Origin: Selaginella moellendorffii
Lineage: Eukaryota > Streptophyta > Lycopodiopsida > Selaginellales > Selaginellaceae
NCBI RefSeq assembly: GCF_000143415.4
Contig: NW_003314329.1
Location: forward strand, 274,619 to 338,618
Direction: 5' to 3'
Length of the DNA stretch: 64,000 nt
The position numbers and the translations under genes are program-made. How positions within the stretch are numbered: the stretch's first letter is position 1; each line of letters opens with the position of its first letter. A model generated the notes under the pieces. It was given only the letters and a program-made list of their open reading frames with translations, was not told the origin of the DNA and did not search any database. Shown one piece after another: positions 59,294-64,000 of the stretch.

Positions 59294-59623
59294 ATCTTTC
59301 AAGGATTTTGTGCTTGGAAACGTTGAGATCACAGTTTTTCTCCTTCTAAGTAGTACGAAGTGCGTGATAAAATAAGCTCTTCGTTCTTCCTCTTGTCTTG
59401 TCTAGGCGTACATATATTCTCTCTTTGAAGAGCTCGAAGCAAAGCAAAGCTTGTTAGAATGTAACCAAGTTGATCATTCATGTTTCTGTGCGTGTCTAGG
59501 CCTAGAACAAAATGCTTGCTTCAAACTTTTGGATGATGCGGACGGAGCTCTCCTGTTTAGCTGGCCAGACAGACAGCAGTATAGAATCTGGCTGCGTTCG
59601 CGTTAGTCGTGGTTACGTTGCCA

Positions 59624-60828
59624 CTACTCTGACTCTAAGCTCTCCCTTTCCTCGTCGCCATGGCCGTGCTCCTCCTCCTCCTCCTCGTCGCCCTCATCGC
59701 CATCGCCATCGCCATTAGCAGCAGCACCTTGCGAAGCGGCAGCAGTAGCAGTAGCAGCAGCAGCAGTATCAGCGGGAGCAGCAGCAGTGTCATCGCTATC
59801 GTCACTGTCACTATCGTGGGCGAACATGTCCCATTCCATAAACTGCAAGACCAGCAGCGCTCGTTAGATTCTGCTCGCCAAAGCCTGTCGTGTGTATGAA
59901 TGAGCAGAGCACAAAACATACCTTGGGTATCCAGGTGCTGATCTTCTTCGCAACATTTGCTTCCAGGGACCTTTCGGCCAGCGTGTAGACGAAACCATCT
60001 TCGCTCCGCTCCTTGTGGAAGTGTCTGGAGCCGAGAAAGAATCACACACTAGTCTGAGAAATCTCTCTCACACTTTACCTCTGCCGTTGGAGGAGTTCCA
60101 TGGTCTGCTTGATGCTCCCAAACACCGGGTGCTTCTCGTCGTCCTCCTCGATTCCCAGCTTCCCCAGGTGAAGCCACAAGTCCTCTGCCGAGAGAAAGAA
60201 CATGATTCTTTCGAGTAGCAAGCGAAATGGAGAGAACCCACCTTGCTTGCAACTCCTCCCGGGGGAGAGATGAATTATCGAGACGATGGCCAGCGCCAGG
60301 CCCCGCAGCGCCACCGCACTTGGAGCGTCCACAAACTCCCGCCGAGCCTCCAGGGGGACGGTGCTCTTGAGGAAATACTCCCGTGCCGGCTCACTACTCA
60401 CTGCAAGTGCCATAGTGTGAGTGAGAGTGAATGATCGAGGAAGAGGAAAAGGAGAGAGAGAGAGAGAGAGGGCACTCCAAGTTGTGCGCGAGTGGTACAC
60501 TACACACGGCATTACCTCCTTGGGAACCAGCGCCACCACCTCGGGCACTGTGTTGCCGCGGTAACTTGTGGAGCTCGTGCATCTCCATCCCAAACACGCT
60601 CGCGATCTTCTTGCGCACCCTGTCGATCACCACACCCGAAAGCCCCCTTTGCTGCTTGTAGCTCCGGGTGACGATCTGGTTGAGCTCCTCCCGCCTCACA
60701 GGAACTCCCGGCTGCTGGAAGTTCCTAAACAACATATGCCGTACAACCTCCGCCACGAGAGCATTCACCTCGTCGGGGCTCATTTGCGCCTGCGCCTGCG
60801 CCTCCTCGTCTCGATCCCCTCGCGCCAT
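59624..60828 (-). CDS. NSE3: MAGE-domain protein, NSE3 subunit of the SMC5/6 complex
   Basis: NSE3 bridges the kleisin NSE4 and the ubiquitin ligase NSE1 in the SMC5/6 genome-maintenance complex. Five exons (60516-60828, 60242-60400, 60079-60184, 59922-60024, 59624-59842) encode 299 residues. The MAGE homology domain starts at about residue 20: VNALVAEVVRHMLFRNFQQPGVPVRREEL, GMEMHELHKLP, REYFLKSTVP and GLALAIVSIIHLSPG. It ends with LWLHLGKLGIEEDD, HPVFGSIKQTMELLQRQ and YTLAERSLEANVAKKISTWI. The last exon adds an unusual tail of aspartate, alanine and glutamate runs (DSDSDDSDD, EGDEEEEEE). It is followed upstream on the same strand by SPO11-3, 68 bp away. Confidence 0.88.
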
Positions 60829-60896
60829 GATTCTTTCCCTCCTAGGGCTCTTCGCGGAAAACTCACAACTTAGCTAGCTAGCGCTTTCTAGGAGTG

Positions 60897-62144
60897 TCAA
60901 ATCCAATCCCTCTCTTGGAGCTTCATGGGGAGATAAACCTCCGAGAGATACTGGAAGCCAAAGCTACTCAGCGCCTGGATCTCGGCCTTCTCCTTGTTCT
61001 TCACCATGAGTTCCAGCTCCTGGTACCACCGAGGATCCTTCTTGATGAAATCTTCCTCCAGCAAATCCCGTCCAGTCTTGACATCCAGCTCCGACATGGG
61101 CAGCCGGCACTGCTGCGGGATCCGGTACTTGTCCAAGTCCGAGGGCCGGACTCCCAGCCACTTGATATCCGGGGTGGTGAGGCTCGCGCTATCGTAGGAC
61201 ATGTTCTTGGAGCCGCTCATGTAGACCGACAAGATCTTGAGGCCGTAAGGATCGCTGTCCACCAAGCCCAGCACCGGAAGCCTCAGCTCCATCTTCATCT
61301 TGCGGAGAAAGAGTCGAGTCGCTACGTCCGGCTGGCCTTTCGCGGTGACGATCACGCACGGGAACCGGTTGTAGAAGCGGTCCTCCGCCAGGCGCATGAA
61401 GGCCGCGTCCTTCTCCACCAGGAGGATGAAGAGGGCGTCGCTCTCCATGTCCTGGATCTTGTCGATGTTGGGCGGGATGGCCTTGCCGCCGACGCCCATC
61501 TTGGTGCAGTCGATCCGGTCGCCGTCCTCGACGAACACCAGGCGTCCCACCACCACGCCTTTCTCCGACGCTACCACGTTGAGGCTGGTTCTCGTGCAGC
61601 CCAGCATGCACGAGACGTCGTCCAGGACGGTGTCCGACTGGGCCTGCTCGGTGAAGAGCTTCACGTCCGTGTAGAAGAGATCGCGCTTGGTAACGTGGAT
61701 CTGCTTGGAGCAAAGCTGGTGGACGAGCTCCAGGATCCGGGTGGTGATGGCGGTCTTCTTCACGGTGGAGCTGCTCGCGAAGGGGCGAATGGAGGTCTTG
61801 TCCTTGAGGACGATCCTGTCAAGCTCCTCGACGTAGAGCTGGTTGGCGCTCGTCCGCGACGGGACCGTGTAAGCCAGGCCCTGGCCCTGGAGGATCGACT
61901 TGGTCACGGACAGAACGAGCTTCTCGATCTCCTCCTTCACCTCGCCGCTGCCCAGCTCCGCCACCTCCCTACACGATTCCTCCAGGGCTAGATCGCTCAA
62001 GCTCCGCTTCTCACCTCGGATGCCGGCTCTTGCCGTTGCCTCGGCGAAGTCCTTGATGGTCTGCAGGATCGCGCCGTCTGTCTTGAGGCGCTTGGGCAGC
62101 TCGCCACCAGCATTGCCGCCATCGCCGCCGCGTCTCGGCGCCAT
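60897..62144 (-). CDS. SPO11-3: SPO11-3 / DNA topoisomerase VI subunit A
   Basis: The plant topoisomerase VI A subunit (also called RHL2/BIN5) passes DNA duplexes through each other. It is needed for endoreduplication, unlike the meiotic SPO11-1 and -2. One exon encodes 415 residues, a length typical of this clade. The winged-helix catalytic region has the active-site tyrosine in [11 protein letters not shown]. The Toprim fold shows [30 protein letters not shown] and [16 protein letters not shown], with the metal-binding glutamate and DxD in place. The C terminus reads [21 protein letters not shown]. The N-terminal [11 protein letters not shown] segment is glycine-rich. The gene has no introns, as also seen for few neighbours here (PRA1, HAD-KptA). 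Confidence 0.95.
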   Translation of the reverse strand: MAPRRGGDGGNAGGELPKRLKTDGAILQTIKDFAEATARAGIRGEKRSLSDLALEESCREVAELGSGEVKEEIEKLVLSVTKSILQGQGLAYTVPSRTSANQLYVEELDRIVLKDKTSIRPFASSSTVKKTAITTRILELVHQLCSKQIHVTKRDLFYTDVKLFTEQAQSDTVLDDVSCMLGCTRTSLNVVASEKGVVVGRLVFVEDGDRIDCTKMGVGGKAIPPNIDKIQDMESDALFILLVEKDAAFMRLAEDRFYNRFPCVIVTAKGQPDVATRLFLRKMKMELRLPVLGLVDSDPYGLKILSVYMSGSKNMSYDSASLTTPDIKWLGVRPSDLDKYRIPQQCRLPMSELDVKTGRDLLEEDFIKKDPRWYQELELMVKNKEKAEIQALSSFGFQYLSEVYLPMKLQERDWI

Positions 62145-62234
62145 GGAAAAACCCTACCTTGGAAGTGAGAATGTGGGTATAGAGCTTTCAAACAAATGGA
62201 AGTTAGAACACCACAGACAAAAAGCTTGAGCGCT

Positions 62235-63362
62235 CTAGGCAACTTTCTTGCTTGTCCTGGCCAAGCTCTTCTTGCGCTGGCCGATCATGTACGTGTAGAG
62301 AAAAGGGACACCTACCCACACAGAGAGGCCACAAAGAATGAGAGTGCGCTCTTTTTCATCGTAAAATACCTGGAACGTAGAGCAAAAGCACGAGCAGGGA
62401 CGTGTAGTAGTATGAAAACGCGAAGTTGAAGGCGTTGGGCATCTCGATCGAGTACTTCTTCGAGGACTGCGACAACCAAAGGTCATCGATGAGATCAAAT
62501 CCAGATTTTGCTTCTTCCAAAACTGGATTTTTTACTGACTAACCTTCATGTGAGACAGAGCAAGCATGGTGAGACCAACTTCGCCAGAGATTCCGGTTGG
62601 ATACAAGACGAAGAAAGTGCTGTACCTGGAGACATCGATCCAAAACAAAATGTTAGAAAAACCAGCCAGTTTGTCAAAGATCTGAGATCTCACTCACCGT
62701 AGCCAATGCAGAAAACCGGGTGTCAAGCCAAAAGCCTCCTTTGCAGCGAAAAACGAGTAGCGAATTACCTCTGTTACTGACCAGCTGAGAACGAGAAGCG
62801 TCACAAGCCAATGCGACCTCGTCTGTGCAACAAGGAAAAGTAAGAACACCAAAAAAAAGTTCCTTTTTATTTCTCCCCAACTCACGGGAGCTTGTAAGAT
62901 CTTACTACCTCTGGGAAACTCCAGAGAACACCCCACGTAACGAAGAGGCGTGAAGAGATCTGAGGCAGAGTTGCACTGACGGGCGAGCGCACAATCCCTG
63001 CATTCATCATCGTCTCACAAGTCACGAAACAAGGACACAAAATCTTACCAGCGAGGCTGTTGATTATCTACACGGCTCACAAGAATCTGGACGTCAGGAA
63101 AACGAAGAAACGAAGAAACGTAGGCTTGGATCTCACCTCGAGGATCGCTGCGGTTTGCGAGAGCTGGAGGGGCAATTCAATGGAGTCATAGACAGCAGAG
63201 TAGCCGGCTCCGTTCAAGGCCGCGAGAGCCCGAACAAGCACGGAAGCCCTGCAAGAGCGATCGCACGAAGGAAGCGCAAAGGCATATATCTTACCACCCA
63301 GCACAAAGAATGCAGTTGTAGAGCGCCAAGTAGACTCTCCGGATGCTCCAAGCGTCCGCCAT
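62235..63362 (-). CDS. PAS2: 3-hydroxyacyl-CoA dehydratase PASTICCINO2
   Basis: This enzyme of the endoplasmic reticulum carries out the third step of very-long-chain fatty acid elongation. Eight exons (63295-63362, 63137-63248, 63049-63067, 62909-62997, 62698-62822, 62544-62625, 62370-62466, 62235-62311) encode 222 residues, the usual PAS2 length. The protein is mainly membrane helices. Conserved motifs are RRVYLALYN, EIIN-like LEIINSLAGIVRSP and LVTLLVLSWSVTEVIRYSFF. The active-site region YSTFFVLYPTGISGEVGL holds the conserved Tyr and Glu. The C terminus, RKKSLARTSKKVA, is basic and lysine-rich, consistent with retention in the endoplasmic reticulum. Exon three is only 19 bp. Confidence 0.92.
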
Positions 63363-63453
63363 AGCCAGAGCTTTTGCTCGGCTTGCCTCTCTTAAATGAC
63401 CGTTTTCACTCAAGAACCCTAAATCTGGAGCTTCACGTTTTCTTATAAGTTTT

Positions 63454-64000
63454 CTAGCTGGACACACACGACACCAACCGTAGCGATTGATGCGTAGCTC
63501 TCGACAGGAGGCTACCTCTCCTTCTCCCCTGCACGAACAGGGGCAAACAGCCCATGGCTTTGCCGCAGCTCGCGATTTCCTCATCGCCATCGTTGTCTTC
63601 CCCTTCGTCTTGGGCATCTTGAAAACCAATCTCCTCGTGCTGGCAATCGCAATCGATTTCTCCCTGAACTTCCTGGATAGCATGAGTTTCCCGGGCCTTG
63701 AGCGAGCAAGCTGTGGGCGAGACTCCGGTGAGATCCCGGTCCAGCTGCGTGGAGAGCGCGACCAGCTCGTACGAATCGAAGAGCAAGCTGCCGCAATCCC
63801 ACTTGAGGAGATAAGGTGCTCGCGGAGTGAAGCTCTGCTTGGGTATGATCATGGGATGATCATCGATGACCGGAGCTTGCTGGCGCCGCCGGGATTCCGC
63901 GAGGAAGCGAGACGGCTTGGTGTGCCAAGTCCTCCGCTCCTCGATCGTTTTGGCGGAGAGGACCCTCGCTGCTGCTCCTCCACCGTGCAAATGCCACGCC
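63454..64000 (-). CDS. Unknown plant protein, C-terminal part (5' end outside the window)
   Basis: The frame runs off the right edge of the window; about 180 residues are visible. Readable segments are ERRTWHTKPSRFLAESRRR, SFTPRAPYLLKWDCGSLLFD and SYELVALSTQLDRDL, then an acidic stretch (DEGEDNDGDEE) and a cysteine- and serine-containing tail. I do not recognise a family. The phrase PRAPYLLKWDCGSLLFDSYELVAL looks conserved and ordered, while the rest looks flexible. It lies 92 bp upstream of PAS2, on the same strand. Confidence 0.5.
   Translation of the reverse strand, partial: AWHLHGGGAAARVLSAKTIEERRTWHTKPSRFLAESRRRQQAPVIDDHPMIIPKQSFTPRAPYLLKWDCGSLLFDSYELVALSTQLDRDLTGVSPTACSLKARETHAIQEVQGEIDCDCQHEEIGFQDAQDEGEDNDGDEEIASCGKAMGCLPLFVQGRRRGSLLSRATHQSLRLVSCVSS

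Noticed and set aside
60894..61991. 365-residue open frame on the + strand
   Set aside because: It is antisense to SPO11-3, rich in Leu, Gly and His runs, with no family match.

Overview
The window looks like nuclear DNA of a land plant with a compact genome. A lycophyte such as Selaginella fits best: introns are mostly 45-65 bp, genes lie 50-300 bp apart, and the proteins are plant-type (ZIP transporter, plastid FatB thioesterase, violaxanthin de-epoxidase, thylakoid-lumen FKBPs, SPO11-3/TOP6A). No organism label was supplied, so the assignment is inference. Exon models come from reading splice sites by eye. For most genes the summed exon lengths are divisible by three.

1-19.2 kb is a dense block. 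In order it holds the 3' end of a ZIP metal transporter, an S6K-type AGC kinase (-), a PRA1 protein (-), a 23-exon full-size ABCG/PDR transporter (+), a YeeZ-like Rossmann protein (+), a FatB acyl-ACP thioesterase (+), an RlmN-like radical-SAM methyltransferase (-), COG5 (+) and ribosomal protein L9 (+). It ends with an intronless protein (-) that fuses an FCP1-like HAD domain to a KptA/Tpt1-like domain; both active sites appear eroded.

19.2-29.5 kb is repeat-rich. A degenerate Ty3/gypsy element is split inside its reverse transcriptase by a Copia element (21030-25240) with very short LTRs, a near-perfect target-site duplication and an internal inversion. A fragment of the alpha-COP gene follows.

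29.5-39.3 kb returns to genes: a DUF309 protein (-), an RS-domain protein with a 22-bp exon (-), an RCC1-HECT (HERC-like) ubiquitin ligase (-) and the tRNA adenosine deaminase ADAT1 (+). A broken kelch gene and 3.5 kb of AT-rich decayed repeats come next.

43.6-46.5 kb holds violaxanthin de-epoxidase and beta-carotene hydroxylase side by side on the - strand, so two steps of the xanthophyll pathway are neighbours.

46.6-57.4 kb is again repeat-rich. It has further alpha-COP and DUF309 fragments in inverted orientation to those at 28-30 kb. It also has a gypsy element (50484-56542) with recognisable LTRs, polypurine tract and target duplication, carrying a second LTR element nested in its leader.

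57.4-64 kb is a second dense block: two lumenal FKBPs head to head, the NSE3/MAGE subunit of SMC5/6, SPO11-3 (topoisomerase VI A), the PASTICCINO2 dehydratase, and a partial unknown gene. Very short head-to-head promoters recur: 52 bp for RlmN/COG5, 39 bp for HERC/ADAT1 and 72 bp for FKBP/FKBP13.
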